This document shows positions 26,291 through 36,670 of a stretch of DNA of 64,000 nt, piece by piece. A model generated the notes under the pieces. The model saw nothing but the letters and a program-made list of their open reading frames with translations, ran no database searches and was not told the DNA's origin. This DNA comes from Hyphomicrobiales bacterium (GTDB lineage: Bacteria > Pseudomonadota > Alphaproteobacteria > Rhizobiales > Rhizobiaceae): the NCBI GenBank assembly GCA_900466575.1, contig UBMP01000018.1, positions 44,803 to 108,802 on the forward strand. Reading direction: 5' to 3'. The number at the start of each line of letters is the position of its first letter. The first letter of the stretch is position 1. Both the position numbers and the translations under genes were made by a program.

Positions 26291-26306
26291 GGCTTCACTC
26301 CCGGCT

Positions 26307-27470
26307 TCAACGCATCGCATTCATCAATTCGCGGCCGATCAGCATGCGCCGGATTTCCGACGTGCCGGCCCCGATTTCCATCAGCTTGGCATCGCGGAAC
26401 AGGCGGCTCACCGCGCTGTCGTTGAGGAAGCCCGCACCGCCCATCGCCTGCACGGCCTGATGCGCCACTTCCATGCCTTTTTCGGAGGCATAGAGTACGC
26501 AAGCGGCCGCATCCTGCCGGGTGATCTGCCCCCGATCGCAGGCGGCCGCTGCAGCATAGACATAGGCGCGGGACGAGTTCATCGCCGTGTACATATCGGC
26601 GATCTTGCCCTGCATGAGCTGGAAATCGCCGATGGACTGGCCGAACTGCTTGCGCTCGACCATATAGGGCATGATCTCATCAAGGCAGGCCGCCATGATG
26701 CCAAGCCCGATGCCGGAGAGCACCACGCGCTCGAAATCGAGACCGGACATCAGCACGCGCGCGCCCTTGCCCTCCTCGCCGAGCACGTTCTCGAACGGCA
26801 CTTCGACATTCTCGAAGATGAGTTCGCCCGTGTTCGAGCCTCGCATGCCGAGCTTGTCGAAATGGGTGGAGGTCGAAAATCCCTTCATCGTCTTTTCGAT
26901 GATGAAGGCCGTCACGCCCTTGGAGCCAGCCTCGGGGTCGGTCTTGGCATAGACCACCAGCGTGTCGGCATCCGGCCCGTTCGTGATCCAGTATTTCGAG
27001 CCGTTCAGCACATAGCGATCGTTTCGCTTTTCGGCCCGCAGCTTCATCGAGATCACATCGGAGCCGGCACTCGTCTCCGACATGGCGAGCGCGCCGATAT
27101 GTTCGCCGGAGACGAGCTTCGGCAGATACTTACGCTTCTGCTCCGCATTGCCGTTCAGCTTGATCTGGTTGACGCAGAGATTGGAATGCGCGCCGTAGGA
27201 CAGCGACACGGAAGCCGAAGCGCGGGCGATCTCCTCGACCACGATCGTATGCGCCAGATAGCCCATATCGACGCCGCCGAACTCTTCCGGCACCGTCACG
27301 CCGAGAAAGCCCAGGTCGCCCATTTCGGGCCAGAGTTCGTTGGGGAAAGCATTGCCTCGATCGATCTCGGCGGCGCGCGGCTTCAGCCTCTCCTGCGCCC
27401 AGCGATGCGCGGCCTCCTGCAGGGCCTCGATTTCCTCGCTATGACCGAACCGCATGGTATGATGGAACAT
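26307..27470 (-). CDS. ivd: Isovaleryl-CoA dehydrogenase
   Basis: 387-aa flavin acyl-CoA dehydrogenase that oxidises isovaleryl-CoA to 3-methylcrotonyl-CoA in leucine breakdown. ACAD motifs are [43 protein letters not shown], the helical C-terminus and [20 protein letters not shown]. Position next to mccB, mccA and mvaB supports isovaleryl specificity. GGGAGGAAGAC precedes the ATG. It follows the tetR gene by 72 bases. Confidence 0.93.
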   Translation of the reverse strand: MFHHTMRFGHSEEIEALQEAAHRWAQERLKPRAAEIDRGNAFPNELWPEMGDLGFLGVTVPEEFGGVDMGYLAHTIVVEEIARASASVSLSYGAHSNLCVNQIKLNGNAEQKRKYLPKLVSGEHIGALAMSETSAGSDVISMKLRAEKRNDRYVLNGSKYWITNGPDADTLVVYAKTDPEAGSKGVTAFIIEKTMKGFSTSTHFDKLGMRGSNTGELIFENVEVPFENVLGEEGKGARVLMSGLDFERVVLSGIGLGIMAACLDEIMPYMVERKQFGQSIGDFQLMQGKIADMYTAMNSSRAYVYAAAAACDRGQITRQDAAACVLYASEKGMEVAHQAVQAMGGAGFLNDSAVSRLFRDAKLMEIGAGTSEIRRMLIGRELMNAMR

Positions 27471-27542
27471 GTCTTCCTCCCGTTGCTGCGTATCGCTAAG
27501 GCCCCTTCCCGAGCCTGTGTCAGCAACACGCGAATTGCCGTT

Positions 27543-28130
27543 TCAAATCACGCTCTTCAGCACCATCTCGACATAGAGTTCTTCGATCTTCTCGCGGCTG
27601 AGACGCCCCCCGGTGCGATACCAGGTGTTGACGCCGGTCAGCATCGCGAGAATGGCCATGGCGGCGACATGCGGCTCCTCCAGCCGGAATTCGCCCGCCT
27701 CGGCCCCTTGAGCGAGGATTGATTTCAGTTCGCCTTCGTAAGTCTTGCGCAACGCTTCAACGACCGCGAACCCTTCCGGCTCCAGCGCGCGCAACTCCAT
27801 GTAGGAAATGAAGACGGCATCGGCGCGGCTGATATGGTGGCGGATATGGAACCGGGCAAAGCGCGTCAGCGCTGCGCGCGGAGTTTCGCCGTCCCGCCGC
27901 TCCTCAGTGTAAGCGGCCAGCAACTCCTCCATATGCTCCTTCATGAGCGTCACGAGGATCTGCTGCTTGGTGGGGAAATATTGATAAAGCGCGCTCGCCT
28001 GCACGCCGACGGCTGACGCAATTTGGCGCATCGAAACGGCATCGTAGCCGTGACGCGCAAAGAGCTTCAAGCTCTCCCCCCGGATCGCCCGCGCCGTCGT
28101 CTCGCCGTTTGCGCCTGCCTGCCGTGCCAT
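27543..28130 (-). CDS. TetR family regulator of the leucine degradation operon
   Basis: 195-aa repressor. The N-terminal helix-turn-helix is SLKLFARHGYDAVSMRQIASAVGVQASALYQYFPTKQ (about residues 20-56), and the C-terminal part is an all-helical ligand domain. It is the first gene in front of ivd-mccB-mccA-mvaB and points the same way. Control of that operon by an acyl-CoA intermediate is likely but inferred. An inverted repeat lies 17 bases upstream of its start. Confidence 0.88.
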   Translation of the reverse strand: MARQAGANGETTARAIRGESLKLFARHGYDAVSMRQIASAVGVQASALYQYFPTKQQILVTLMKEHMEELLAAYTEERRDGETPRAALTRFARFHIRHHISRADAVFISYMELRALEPEGFAVVEALRKTYEGELKSILAQGAEAGEFRLEEPHVAAMAILAMLTGVNTWYRTGGRLSREKIEELYVEMVLKSVI

Positions 28131-28146
28131 CTCCCCTCCCGAAAGA

Positions 28147-28165
28147 AATGAACATTCGTTAAATT
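28147..28165. promoter_or_regulatory. Candidate TetR operator
   Basis: AATGAAC-ATTC-GTTAAATT, an imperfect inverted repeat in an AT-rich patch directly upstream of the tetR start. The form resembles operators of this regulator class. No second copy is found before ivd. Confidence 0.4.
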
Positions 28166-28220
28166 AATCGCCCGAATTGGTGATGGTGTCAAGCTGTGAA
28201 ACTCACTGGCCCGTACAAAC

Positions 28221-28250
28221 AAAAAAACCGCCGGGCTAGTCACCCGGCGG
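28221..28250 (-). terminator. Rho-independent terminator after dnaJ
   Basis: On the minus strand CCGCCGGG-TGACTAG-CCCGGCGG followed by seven T. It lies 30 bases past the dnaJ stop. Confidence 0.93.
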
Positions 28251-28280
28251 TTCTAATCGTTCAGCCGAAATAGTCGGCTC

Positions 28281-29420
28281 TTATTCGAAGAATTCCTTCA
28301 TCTTGGCGAAGAACCCGGAGGATTCCGGGTTGTTCTCCTTCGACGAAATCTGGTCGAATTCCTGCAGCAGTTCACGCTGGCGCTTGGTCAGCTTCTGCGG
28401 TGTTTCGATCATGATCTGGATGTAGAGATCGCCGGTCTGGTTGGACCGCATGATCGGCATGCCCTTGCCCTTGAGGCGGAACTGCTTGCCGGTCTGCGTG
28501 CCTTCCGGGATCGTCACCCGCGATTTCGTGCCATCCAGCGTCGTCACGTCGAACTTGCCGCCGAGCGCCGCCGTCGTCATCGAGACGGGCACGGAGCAGT
28601 ATAGGTCCGCGCCTTCGCGCTGGAAGAACTGGTGCGGCTTCACCGACATGAAGATATAGAGATCGCCCGCCGGCCCGCCGCGAAGCCCGGCCTCGCCCTC
28701 GCCCGTCAGGCGAATGCGCGTGCCGTCCTCGATGCCGGCCGGGATGTTGACCGACAGAGACCGCTCTTCCTGAATCCGGCCATGACCATGGCACTTGGTG
28801 CAGGGATCGGTGATCGTCTGGCCGCGACCCTGACAGGTCGGGCAGGTGCGTTCGATCGAGAAGAAGCCCTGCGCCGCGCGCACACGCCCGGCACCCTGAC
28901 AGGTCGGGCAGGTGGTCGGCTTCGTGCCGGGCTTGGCGCCCGATCCGTTGCAGACGTCGCACGAGATCGTAGTCGGAACCCGGATCTGCGCCGTCTTGCC
29001 GGCGTAAGCTTCCTCGAGCGAAATCTCCATGTTGTAGCGAAGGTCCGCGCCGCGTTCGCGACCGCCGGAGGGTCGACGACCGCGGCCGCCACCCATCATT
29101 TCGCCAAAGATATCCTCGAAGATATCCGAGAAGCCGCCACCCGCGAAGCCCTGGCCACCGCCCCCGAAGGGACTGCCGCCGCCCATGCCGCCCTGCTCGA
29201 AGGCTGCATGGCCGAAACGGTCATAGGCTGCCCGCTTCTGCGGGTCCTTGAGCGTTTCATAAGCCTCGTTGATTTCCTTGAACTTCTTCTCGGCTTCCTT
29301 GTCATCCGGATTCTTGTCCGGATGATATTTCATTGCCATCTTGCGAAAGGCGCTTTTCAGCTCCTTTTCGTCGGCTGTCTTGGAGACGCCGAGCAATTCG
29401 TAAAAATCCGCCTTTGCCAT
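28281..29420 (-). CDS. dnaJ: Chaperone protein DnaJ
   Basis: 379-aa Hsp40 co-chaperone that stimulates DnaK ATPase. The J domain (residues 1-70) contains [10 protein letters not shown] Gly/Phe-rich linker ([16 protein letters not shown]) follows, then a zinc domain with four CxxCxGxG repeats ([32 protein letters not shown]). The C-terminal substrate-binding domains complete it. Complete type I DnaJ. It follows dnaK by 74 bases and has its own terminator, so the dnaK heat-shock promoter probably drives both. Confidence 0.97.
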   Translation of the reverse strand: MAKADFYELLGVSKTADEKELKSAFRKMAMKYHPDKNPDDKEAEKKFKEINEAYETLKDPQKRAAYDRFGHAAFEQGGMGGGSPFGGGGQGFAGGGFSDIFEDIFGEMMGGGRGRRPSGGRERGADLRYNMEISLEEAYAGKTAQIRVPTTISCDVCNGSGAKPGTKPTTCPTCQGAGRVRAAQGFFSIERTCPTCQGRGQTITDPCTKCHGHGRIQEERSLSVNIPAGIEDGTRIRLTGEGEAGLRGGPAGDLYIFMSVKPHQFFQREGADLYCSVPVSMTTAALGGKFDVTTLDGTKSRVTIPEGTQTGKQFRLKGKGMPIMRSNQTGDLYIQIMIETPQKLTKRQRELLQEFDQISSKENNPESSGFFAKMKEFFE

Positions 29421-29494
29421 CGTCAGTCAGCTCCGCTTCCCGAGTGTCCGGCCAGGATCAGGTCTTTGTCAGACCCGATCCGGCCGGTTTGGCA

Positions 29495-31402
29495 TCAGGC
29501 CGACTTTTTCTTGTCGTCGTCGACTTCTTCATATTCGGCGTCGACAACCTTATCGTCGGCCGAAGCACCGTGAGCGCCGGCTTCCGCAGCCTGGCTCTGT
29601 TCATACATGGCCTGACCGAGCTTCATGGAGACTTCCATAAGCGTCTGCGTGCGGGCCTGCAGTTCGGCCAGATCCGGCTCTGCCTTTTCGACGGCTTCCT
29701 TCAGGCTGGCGATGGCATCCGCGATCGCGGTACGATCGGCTTCGGAGACCTTGTCGCCATAGTCCTTCAGCGACTTTTCCGAGGAGTGGATCAGGCTTTC
29801 GGCCTGGTTCTTGGCTTCCACGGTTTCGCGGCGCTTCTTGTCGGCGTCGGCATTGGCCTCGGCGTCCTTCACCATCTTCTCGATCTCGGCGTCGGAGAGA
29901 CCCCCGGAAGCTTGGATACGAATCTGGTGCTCCTTGCCGGTGCCCTTGTCCTTGGCCGAAACCTGCACGATGCCGTTGGCGTCGATGTCGAACGTGACTT
30001 CGATCTGCGGGACACCGCGCGGTGCCGGCGGGATGCCGACGAGGTCGAACTGGCCGAGCAGCTTGTTGTCTGCGGCCATTTCGCGCTCACCTTGGCTGAC
30101 GCGGATGGTCACGGCGTTCTGATTGTCTTCGGCCGTCGAGAAGGTCTGGCTCTTCTTCGTCGGGATCGTCGTGTTGCGATCAATCAGACGGGTGAAGACG
30201 CCACCGAGCGTTTCGATGCCGAGCGACAGCGGGGTCACGTCGAGCAGCAGAACGTCCTTGACGTCGCCCTGCAGAACCCCGGCCTGGATGGCAGCGCCCA
30301 TGGCAACCACTTCATCCGGGTTCACGCCCTTGTGCGGCTCCTTGCCGAACAGCTGCTTGACGACTTCCTGCACCTTCGGCATGCGGCTCATGCCGCCGAC
30401 GAGAACGACTTCATCGATCTCGGCAGCCGTGACGCCGGCGTCCTTGAGGGCTGCCTTGCACGGTGCGACAGTGCGCTGGACGAGATCGTCGACCAGGGCT
30501 TCGAACTTGGCGCGCGTCAGCTTCAGCGTCAGGTGCTTCGGGCCGGAAGCATCCGCCGTGATGAACGGCAGGTTGATTTCGGTCTGCTGCGAGGACGACA
30601 GTTCGATCTTGGCCTTTTCGGCAGCTTCCTTGAGGCGCTGCAGAGCGAGCTTGTCCTTCTTCAGGTCGATGCCGTTGTCCTTCTTGAACTCGTCGGCAAG
30701 ATATTCGACGAGACGCATGTCGAAGTCTTCACCGCCGAGGAACGTATCGCCGTTGGTCGACTTCACTTCGAAGACGCCGTCGCCGATTTCGAGAACCGAG
30801 ATATCGAACGTACCGCCGCCAAGGTCGTAAACGGCAATCGTCTTGCCTTCGCGCTTGTCGAGGCCGTAAGCCAGAGCAGCCGCAGTCGGCTCGTTGATGA
30901 TGCGGAGCACTTCAAGACCAGCGATCTTGCCGGCATCCTTGGTGGCCTGGCGCTGGGCGTCATTGAAGTAGGCCGGAACGGTGATGACGGCCTTTTCGAC
31001 CTTCTCGCCGAGATAGGCTTCCGCCGTTTCCTTCATCTTCTGGAGAACCATGGCGGAGATCTGCGACGGAGAATAATCCGTGCCGCCGGCCTTCACCCAG
31101 GCGTCGCCATTGCCGCCGCGAACGATCTGGTAGGGCACCAGGCCCTTGTCCTTTTCAACCATCTTGTCGTCGAAACGGCGACCAATGAGGCGCTTGACGG
31201 CGAAAAGCGTGTTTTCCGGGTTGGTCACAGCCTGGCGCTTGGCCGGCTGGCCGACGAGGCGCTCGCCATCGTCGTTGAAGGCGACCATCGAAGGCGTCGT
31301 GCGCGCGCCTTCGGCATTCTCGATAACCCGGGCATCCTTGCCATCCATGACGGAAACGCAGGAGTTGGTCGTTCCGAGGTCGATACCAATTACTTTAGCC
31401 AT
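29495..31402 (-). CDS. dnaK: Chaperone protein DnaK (Hsp70)
   Basis: 635-aa ATP-dependent Hsp70. [12 protein letters not shown] opens the ATPase domain, and [34 protein letters not shown] and the linker-type [14 protein letters not shown] follow. The C-terminal substrate domain ends in a charged tail, [14 protein letters not shown] used the ATG at 31402 because AAGGAG lies nine bases upstream. An ATG two codons earlier is too close to the binding site. A heat-shock-type promoter lies about 110 bases upstream. Confidence 0.98.
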   Translation of the reverse strand: MAKVIGIDLGTTNSCVSVMDGKDARVIENAEGARTTPSMVAFNDDGERLVGQPAKRQAVTNPENTLFAVKRLIGRRFDDKMVEKDKGLVPYQIVRGGNGDAWVKAGGTDYSPSQISAMVLQKMKETAEAYLGEKVEKAVITVPAYFNDAQRQATKDAGKIAGLEVLRIINEPTAAALAYGLDKREGKTIAVYDLGGGTFDISVLEIGDGVFEVKSTNGDTFLGGEDFDMRLVEYLADEFKKDNGIDLKKDKLALQRLKEAAEKAKIELSSSQQTEINLPFITADASGPKHLTLKLTRAKFEALVDDLVQRTVAPCKAALKDAGVTAAEIDEVVLVGGMSRMPKVQEVVKQLFGKEPHKGVNPDEVVAMGAAIQAGVLQGDVKDVLLLDVTPLSLGIETLGGVFTRLIDRNTTIPTKKSQTFSTAEDNQNAVTIRVSQGEREMAADNKLLGQFDLVGIPPAPRGVPQIEVTFDIDANGIVQVSAKDKGTGKEHQIRIQASGGLSDAEIEKMVKDAEANADADKKRRETVEAKNQAESLIHSSEKSLKDYGDKVSEADRTAIADAIASLKEAVEKAEPDLAELQARTQTLMEVSMKLGQAMYEQSQAAEAGAHGASADDKVVDAEYEEVDDDKKKSA

Positions 31403-31510
31403 GTTCATTCTCTCCTTGAAGCAAGCTGCCGGGACCCGGTCAGGCATTCCTTGGCAGCCCCTAACGGGATTACACTTGTCTATCGCAGCCGAAACTGCGG
31501 CGATGCGGGG

Positions 31511-31540
31511 TATATAAGGAGCGATTTTTCGCTCTGCAAG
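31511..31540 (-). promoter_or_regulatory. dnaKp: RpoH (heat-shock) type promoter for dnaK
   Basis: On the minus strand CTTGCA is followed by CTTATATA, with 18 bases between CTTG and CTTATAT. This fits the alphaproteobacterial sigma-32 pattern CTTG-N17/18-CYTAT. The spacer itself is a perfect hairpin sequence GAGCGA-AAAA-TCGCTC (31519-31534). The expected leader is about 100 nt. The rest of the 31403-31623 gap shows no gene. Confidence 0.7.
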
Positions 31541-31623
31541 GCGGATTTGCCCTGCAAACCTACAGATTTGCGGTGATTTTGCATGCGAGCCTTGCGCAGG
31601 GATGATCCCCGCAAAGCCCTGCC

Positions 31624-33999
31624 TCAGTTGCCGTTGATGATGTCGAGCAAGGTCTTCGGACGTCCGCCCTGCGGCCGGTTGTTCGCGGCGCCCACATCGC
31701 CCGGCGGAACGGGCCCTTCCAGCGTGCTGCCCGGAATGTCACCCGGCGGAACCGGACCCTCCAGAACCGACCCGTCCGGACGGGGTCTCGCATTCGCCGG
31801 AGCCTGATTGACAGACGCCGGTGGCACTGGCGCGGGCGGTGTGTTGGCGACGGGTGGCGGCTGGTTGGCAGCAGGGGGTGGCACACGGCGCTCCGGTTTC
31901 GACGGCGTGCCATTGAGGAAGTCCGAGATGATATCCGTCAGCGTACGGCCCTGTTCCGGCGCGTCACGCGCTGCCATCGGTGTGTTCTTTGGCGGTTGCG
32001 ATGCTACGATCGGCCCGCCCGACGTACCGAAGAGCGGACCGGGCGTCTTGCCCTTTTCCGCCTGCACCATGAACTGATGCCAGCTCTCGGCCGGAAGCCC
32101 GCCACCGGTCACCTTCTTCATCGGCGTGCCGTCGTCGTTGCCGAACCAGACACCGGTGGTCATGTCAGAGGTGAAGCCAACGAAAAGTGCGTCGCGCGAT
32201 GACTGCGTCGTGCCCGTCTTGCCGGCTACCTGCCAGCCGGAAAGCCTTGCCGACCGACCGGTGCCTTCATTGACCACCCGCATCATCATGCCGTTCATCA
32301 TGGCGACGATATTCGGCTCGAGCACGCGGGGCGGCGCGTCATACGTGTTTTCGTAAAGAACCTTGCCCTTGGCCGTGGTGATGCGCCGCACGACATGCGG
32401 CGTGGCCTTGTAGCCGCCGTTCATGAAGGGCGCATAGGAGGCCGTCAGATCCATGAGGGTGACTTCCGAGGTACCGAGCGCAATGGAGGCATTCGGCTGC
32501 AGATCGGCCTCGATGCCCATGCGATGGGCGACCTTGATCACCTGCTGCGGACCTGCCTCCATGACAAGCTGGGCGGCAATGGTGTTGAGCGAATGCGCCA
32601 ACGCATAGGAGAGCGTGACAGGGCCGTTATACTTCTTTTCATAGTTTTCCGGTGTCCAGTCACCAATGCGGACGGGTGCGTCATTGCGCACCGAGTCCGG
32701 CGTGGCACCCTGTTCGAGCGCTGCGGCATAGACGAAGGGCTTGAAGGCCGAGCCTGGCTGGCGCAGCGCCTTGTAGGCGCGGTCATACTGGCTTTCGGCA
32801 TAGTCCTTGCCGCCGACCAGCGCGCGAATTGCACCGGTCCCGTCGATGGCGACAAGTGCGCCTTGGCTCACATTCAGCCGCTTGCCTTCCTTGGTGATGG
32901 CATTGCGGATGACATCGCCGGCTTCGGTCTCCAGCGCGGGATCGATGGTCGTGTCGACGATCAGGTCTTCCTTCACATCACCGACCATGTCGTGCAGCTT
33001 GTCCATCACCATGTCGGCGACATATTGCCCGGCGCTCGACATGTAAGGCCGCGCCGGATCAGGCGTCTGCGCGAGCGCGCTCTGCACCTGGTTCTCGTTG
33101 ATGTAACCCGCCTCGCGCATCGCGCCGAGAACGACTTCTGCACGGGCTTTCGCGGCCGCGGGATCCTTCGCAGGCGAAAGCCGTGACGGCGCCTTGAGGA
33201 GACCCGCGATGGTCGCCGCTTCCATCAGGTTCAAATCGCGCGCCGATTTGTTGTAATAGCGCCGCGCTGCCGCTTCCACGCCATAGGCATTCGCGCCGAA
33301 ATAGACGCGATTGAGATACATGGCGAGGATCTCGTCCTTGGTGAACTTGTGCTCGAGCCAGATGGCGAGCAGTACTTCCTGCACCTTGCGTTCCATGGTG
33401 CGCTCAGGCGTCAGGAACAGGTTCTTGGCCAGCTGCTGGGTCAGTGTCGAGCCGCCCTGCACCGTGTGACCGCTGACAAGGTTCGTCACCACGGCGCGGG
33501 CAAGGCCGATGGGGTCAAAGCCGAAATGGTAGTAGAAGCGCCGGTCCTCGATCGAGATGACGGCTTGCGGCAGATAGGGCGACATGCTGTCAAGGCTCAG
33601 GGCCTCGCCGCCGGTTGAGCCGCGATTGGCGATAATCGACCCGTCTGCTGCGACGATCTTGATGTTCGGCGGCCGGTCCGGGATCGACCAGGAGGTCGCA
33701 TTCGGCATCTGCGCGCCGTAATAGAGGAAGATCGCCCCGATGCCGATCGCGCCCCAGATGGCAAGCACGATCCCCCAATAGATCATCGACCGGATGAGCC
33801 CGAAGAACCCTCGACCCGAACGCTGCCGCGATCGCTTCGCCGAGGCTTTCGAGCCCCCCTCGCCGCGCCGGGAACCGCCACTGCGAGAATTGCCGCGCGA
33901 ACCACGCGACGGGCCGCCGACGCGATCGCTTTCGCTCGCGTTCAATCCACCATCGAACGAGGGCTCGATGCGCCTGTCACTGTCGTCGTGTCTTGCCAT
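31624..33999 (-). CDS. Penicillin-binding protein 1A (bifunctional)
   Basis: 791-aa class A PBP that polymerises and cross-links peptidoglycan in the periplasm. Residues 1-70 are a basic, Ser/Arg/Gly-rich cytosolic tail, and a membrane anchor follows (about 71-95). The GT51 glycosyltransferase domain shows [16 protein letters not shown] and [17 protein letters not shown]. The transpeptidase has the catalytic SAFK ([10 protein letters not shown]), SLN (AHSLNTIA) and KTGTT. The last 110 residues are Pro-rich with two repeats of LEGPVPPGD. The length and layout are normal for rhizobial PBP1A. It is upstream of dnaK in the same direction but is separated by the dnaK promoter. Confidence 0.93.
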   Translation of the reverse strand: MARHDDSDRRIEPSFDGGLNASESDRVGGPSRGSRGNSRSGGSRRGEGGSKASAKRSRQRSGRGFFGLIRSMIYWGIVLAIWGAIGIGAIFLYYGAQMPNATSWSIPDRPPNIKIVAADGSIIANRGSTGGEALSLDSMSPYLPQAVISIEDRRFYYHFGFDPIGLARAVVTNLVSGHTVQGGSTLTQQLAKNLFLTPERTMERKVQEVLLAIWLEHKFTKDEILAMYLNRVYFGANAYGVEAAARRYYNKSARDLNLMEAATIAGLLKAPSRLSPAKDPAAAKARAEVVLGAMREAGYINENQVQSALAQTPDPARPYMSSAGQYVADMVMDKLHDMVGDVKEDLIVDTTIDPALETEAGDVIRNAITKEGKRLNVSQGALVAIDGTGAIRALVGGKDYAESQYDRAYKALRQPGSAFKPFVYAAALEQGATPDSVRNDAPVRIGDWTPENYEKKYNGPVTLSYALAHSLNTIAAQLVMEAGPQQVIKVAHRMGIEADLQPNASIALGTSEVTLMDLTASYAPFMNGGYKATPHVVRRITTAKGKVLYENTYDAPPRVLEPNIVAMMNGMMMRVVNEGTGRSARLSGWQVAGKTGTTQSSRDALFVGFTSDMTTGVWFGNDDGTPMKKVTGGGLPAESWHQFMVQAEKGKTPGPLFGTSGGPIVASQPPKNTPMAARDAPEQGRTLTDIISDFLNGTPSKPERRVPPPAANQPPPVANTPPAPVPPASVNQAPANARPRPDGSVLEGPVPPGDIPGSTLEGPVPPGDVGAANNRPQGGRPKTLLDIINGN

Positions 34000-34119
34000 T
34001 CCGCCGGGTTTTGTCCTTGAGGGCTTCTTGGGCCTATCGAGCCTGTGTCGCCCTGAACTTTAAATGTGGCGGTTTAAGGGGGCGTTAAACATTCTGACAT
34101 GCAGCGCCAAACGGAACAG

Positions 34120-34144
34120 AAAAGGGCCGGCGCAGCGCCGGCCC
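34120..34144 (-). terminator. Rho-independent terminator after the M20 peptidase gene
   Basis: On the minus strand GGGCCGGCG-CTG-CGCCGGCCC followed by TTTT. It lies 30 bases past the stop. Confidence 0.8.
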
Positions 34145-34173
34145 CTCTCGAAAACACGTGGAATCCGGCCGGC

Positions 34174-35562
34174 TCAGGCTGCCAGCGCATCCATGATTCG
34201 GATCCAGGAGCGGATGCCCTTGCGATAGGATTCCAGATTGTACTTCTCGTTCGGCGAATGAATACGGTCATCGGCCAGCGCGAAGCCTGCCAGCAGCGAC
34301 TGCATCCCGAGCATGGACTGGAAATCGCCCACGATCGGGATCGACCCGCCCATGCCGATCATCAGAGCGGGCTTGGCCCATTCCTGCGACAGCGCCTCGC
34401 GCGCCTTGTTGAGGAGCGGTGAATCGTAAGGCAGCTGGATTGCCGGCGAACCGCCGTGCTCGTGGAATTCGACCGAGCAATCGGCCGGAATGCGCGATTT
34501 CACATATGCGCGGAAGCTCTCACGGATCTTCGCCGGCTCCTGCTTGCCCACAAGGCGGAACGAGATCTTCGCCGAGGCCTGTGCCGCGATGACGGTCTTG
34601 AAGCCGCCACCGGTATAGCCGCCGATGATGCCGTTGACCTCGGCCGTCGGGCGTGCCCAGGTGAGTTCGAGAATGGAGCGACCCTTTTCACCGGACGGGA
34701 TCGAGAGGCCGATCGAGCCGAGGAAATCCTCCCCGGTGCGACCGAGCTCCTCCCACTTCGCCTTGATGTCGGCGGGCGTTTCTTCCACGCCGTCATAGAA
34801 ACCGGCAAGCGTGACGGCACCGTTCTCGTCGTGGAGACCGGCGAGAATATCGGAAAGAATGTGGATCGGGTTGGCGGCAGCACCACCGTAATAGCCCGAA
34901 TGCAGGTCGCGGCTGGCCGCTTTGACGACGATCTCTTCCCCGACGAGGCCGCGAAGCCCGGCAGAGATCGCCGGTGTCTCCGCATCCCACATGGACGTAT
35001 CGCAAACCAGCGCGAAATCGGCCTTGAGCTCGTCCCTGTTGGCTTGGAGGAAGGGCTTCAGCGACGGCGAACCGGATTCTTCCTCGCCTTCGAACAGAAT
35101 GGTCACGCGCACGGGCAGCGTGCCCTTCACGTCCTTGTAGGCGCGAACGGCTTCGACGAAGGTCAGCAACTGACCCTTGTCGTCGGACGTGCCGCGGCCG
35201 GTGATGATCTTGCGGCCGGACGCTTCCTGCTTGATGGACGGCTCGAAGGGATCGGTCTCCCAAAGCTCGATCGGATCGACCGGCTGAACGTCGTAATGGC
35301 CGTAGAACAGCACGTGAGGGCTATCGGCCTTTTCACCGGCGTGATGCGCCACCACCATCGGATGGCCGGCAGTGTCGCGCACAGATGCCTCGAACCCGAG
35401 GCCGGTCAACACCGAGACGAGATACCCCGCGGCCTTGCGGCACTCGTCCTTGAAGGCGGGATCGGTCGAGATCGACTTGATGCGAACGAGTTCGAAAAGC
35501 CGCTCCAGGCTTGAGGGCAGGTTTTCATCCGCGCGGGACAGCACGTTGTCGATTTGAGCCAT
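34174..35562 (-). CDS. M20 family metallo-dipeptidase
   Basis: 462-aa cytoplasmic zinc peptidase of the M20/M25/M40 family. Metal-site motifs are VLFYGHYDVQPVDP (His and the bridging Asp), GTSDDKGQ and EGEEESGSPS, with the catalytic glutamate pair. An inserted dimerisation domain occupies the middle. Substrates are probably dipeptides or N-acyl amino acids. No specific role can be read from context. It lies between PBP1A and a MarR regulator, all leftward, with its own terminator. Confidence 0.9.
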   Translation of the reverse strand: MAQIDNVLSRADENLPSSLERLFELVRIKSISTDPAFKDECRKAAGYLVSVLTGLGFEASVRDTAGHPMVVAHHAGEKADSPHVLFYGHYDVQPVDPIELWETDPFEPSIKQEASGRKIITGRGTSDDKGQLLTFVEAVRAYKDVKGTLPVRVTILFEGEEESGSPSLKPFLQANRDELKADFALVCDTSMWDAETPAISAGLRGLVGEEIVVKAASRDLHSGYYGGAAANPIHILSDILAGLHDENGAVTLAGFYDGVEETPADIKAKWEELGRTGEDFLGSIGLSIPSGEKGRSILELTWARPTAEVNGIIGGYTGGGFKTVIAAQASAKISFRLVGKQEPAKIRESFRAYVKSRIPADCSVEFHEHGGSPAIQLPYDSPLLNKAREALSQEWAKPALMIGMGGSIPIVGDFQSMLGMQSLLAGFALADDRIHSPNEKYNLESYRKGIRSWIRIMDALAA

Positions 35563-35621
35563 GACAGGATATCCGATGTTGTTTGGCAGGTGGGTTGGGC
35601 GCGACCTTAACCGACAATGGC

Positions 35622-36110
35622 TCAGACAGGAATTCGTTTTCTTTCCGAAATCGGCCCCGGAGCGGCTTGGGGATCTTCCTCGAGCCTGCGGGCCGTCTCG
35701 ACCAGCCAGCGCATGTATTCCAGCATCAGTTCACGCTCGAAGCGGCGGAAGCCGCTGAACATCGCATCCTCGGCGTCCCGCGCCGCCTGCTCCGCCTCGT
35801 CCCGCAGCGCCTTGGCGCGATCCGTGAGGAAGAGCAGCTGCGCTCGCTTGTCGCTCGGATGCGCGCGTCGCTCGATGAGCCCGTCACGTTCCATGCGGGT
35901 GAGCGTGTTGGCCATGGTGGCCTGCTCGATATCCAGCCTGTCGACAAGCTGGCGCTGTGTCAGTCCATCCTCGCTCCAGAGCGCGACCAGGATCGGATAC
36001 TGACCCGGAGAAAAGCCGAGGCCCGCCGCACGCTCCTGAAACGATCGCGCAAAGCCGCGGGCCAGAAGGCTCGAAAGATAGATTGCGGAGCTGGAGAGAT
36101 CGAAGGCCAT
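35622..36110 (-). CDS. MarR family transcriptional regulator
   Basis: 162-aa winged-helix regulator. LGFSPGQYPILVALWSEDGLTQRQLVDRLDIEQATMANTLTRMERDGLIERRAH is a standard MarR DNA-binding core (about residues 33-90). The start at 36110 (MAFDLSSSAIYL) has CAGGGA upstream and fits the family. An upstream extension does not. A 5-6-5 inverted repeat, TTCGC-GGCAAT-GCGAA, at 36137-36152 lies in its leader and could be its own operator. The probable small RNA at 36205-36361 is just upstream on the same strand. Confidence 0.87.
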   Translation of the reverse strand: MAFDLSSSAIYLSSLLARGFARSFQERAAGLGFSPGQYPILVALWSEDGLTQRQLVDRLDIEQATMANTLTRMERDGLIERRAHPSDKRAQLLFLTDRAKALRDEAEQAARDAEDAMFSGFRRFERELMLEYMRWLVETARRLEEDPQAAPGPISERKRIPV

Positions 36111-36204
36111 GCCGTCCCTGATACAAGAGGCGGCGATTCGCGGCAATGCGAACCACAGCAGGCTATGCAACTTGAGAGACAGCTAATTCAACAGAGGGAA
36201 ACTT

Positions 36205-36361
36205 CAAAACGCAAAAGCCGCCATGGCCTGGAGGGGGGACGCCATGGCGGCTTGCGATTTGGGGACAAAGACCCGGAGAGGGGGGATGAGGTCTTTGTCC
36301 ACGTCTGACAATGGCGGGGGACAGGCCGTTTGTCAGACAGCGGCGTGATCAATCGCCGACG
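36205..36361 (-). ncRNA. Probable trans-acting small RNA with three C-rich hairpin loops
   Basis: Read leftward, a promoter at 36368-36396 would start a transcript near 36361. It contains three strong perfect stems. The first is GTCTGACAA with TTGTCAGAC (36303-36338), the second GGACAAAGACC with GGTCTTTGTCC (36263-36300). The third is AAGCCGCCATGGC with GCCATGGCGGCTT (36215-36253), and the U-rich TTTTGCGTTTTG follows it as a terminator. The minus-strand loops contain CCCCCGCC, CCCCCCTCTCC and CCCCCCTCC, which resemble anti-Shine-Dalgarno sequence. Length, layout and neighbouring MarR gene recall the rhizobial sRNA families called alpha-r, possibly alpha-r7 (Smr7C) or alpha-r14. The family is not settled. 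The rest of 36111-36670 holds no visible gene. Confidence 0.65.
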
Positions 36362-36367
36362 CCCTCA

Positions 36368-36396
36368 AAATGGCCGCCGGAATGTGGCTTTTCAAG
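36368..36396 (-). promoter_or_regulatory. Heat-shock-like promoter for the small RNA
   Basis: On the minus strand CTTGAA, 17 bases, CCATTT. CTTGAA is closer to a sigma-32 (RpoH) -35 than to the housekeeping CTTGAC, and CCATTT fits a sigma-32 -10. Its position seven bases before the predicted RNA start supports it. Confidence 0.5.
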
Positions 36397-36670
36397 GTCA
36401 TGGGGATTACAAATTGGTAATCCAGACTTACTTGAATCACGCTTCCGGGCGCGAGGCCACAATTTTCCAAGGCATTGATTTTGAAAAGAAATGGGCCGCA
36501 ACGGAGGGGCAATTCCGTTGCGGCCGGGATGTAACGCGGCACCATGGGGCGATGACACCGCAAGCGACGCGAAATTTCTAAGGGGGACGGTTTCGCGCCG
36601 GCCGGGCCGCAGGCGGCGGCCTCTGAGGATCAAGGTGCCGGCTGAAAATGGCGATTTGATGATCGCGATT

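Noticed and set aside
29333..31576. Open frame of 747 codons opposite dnaJ and dnaK
   Set aside because: Mirror-frame artefact of the highly biased dnaK codons.
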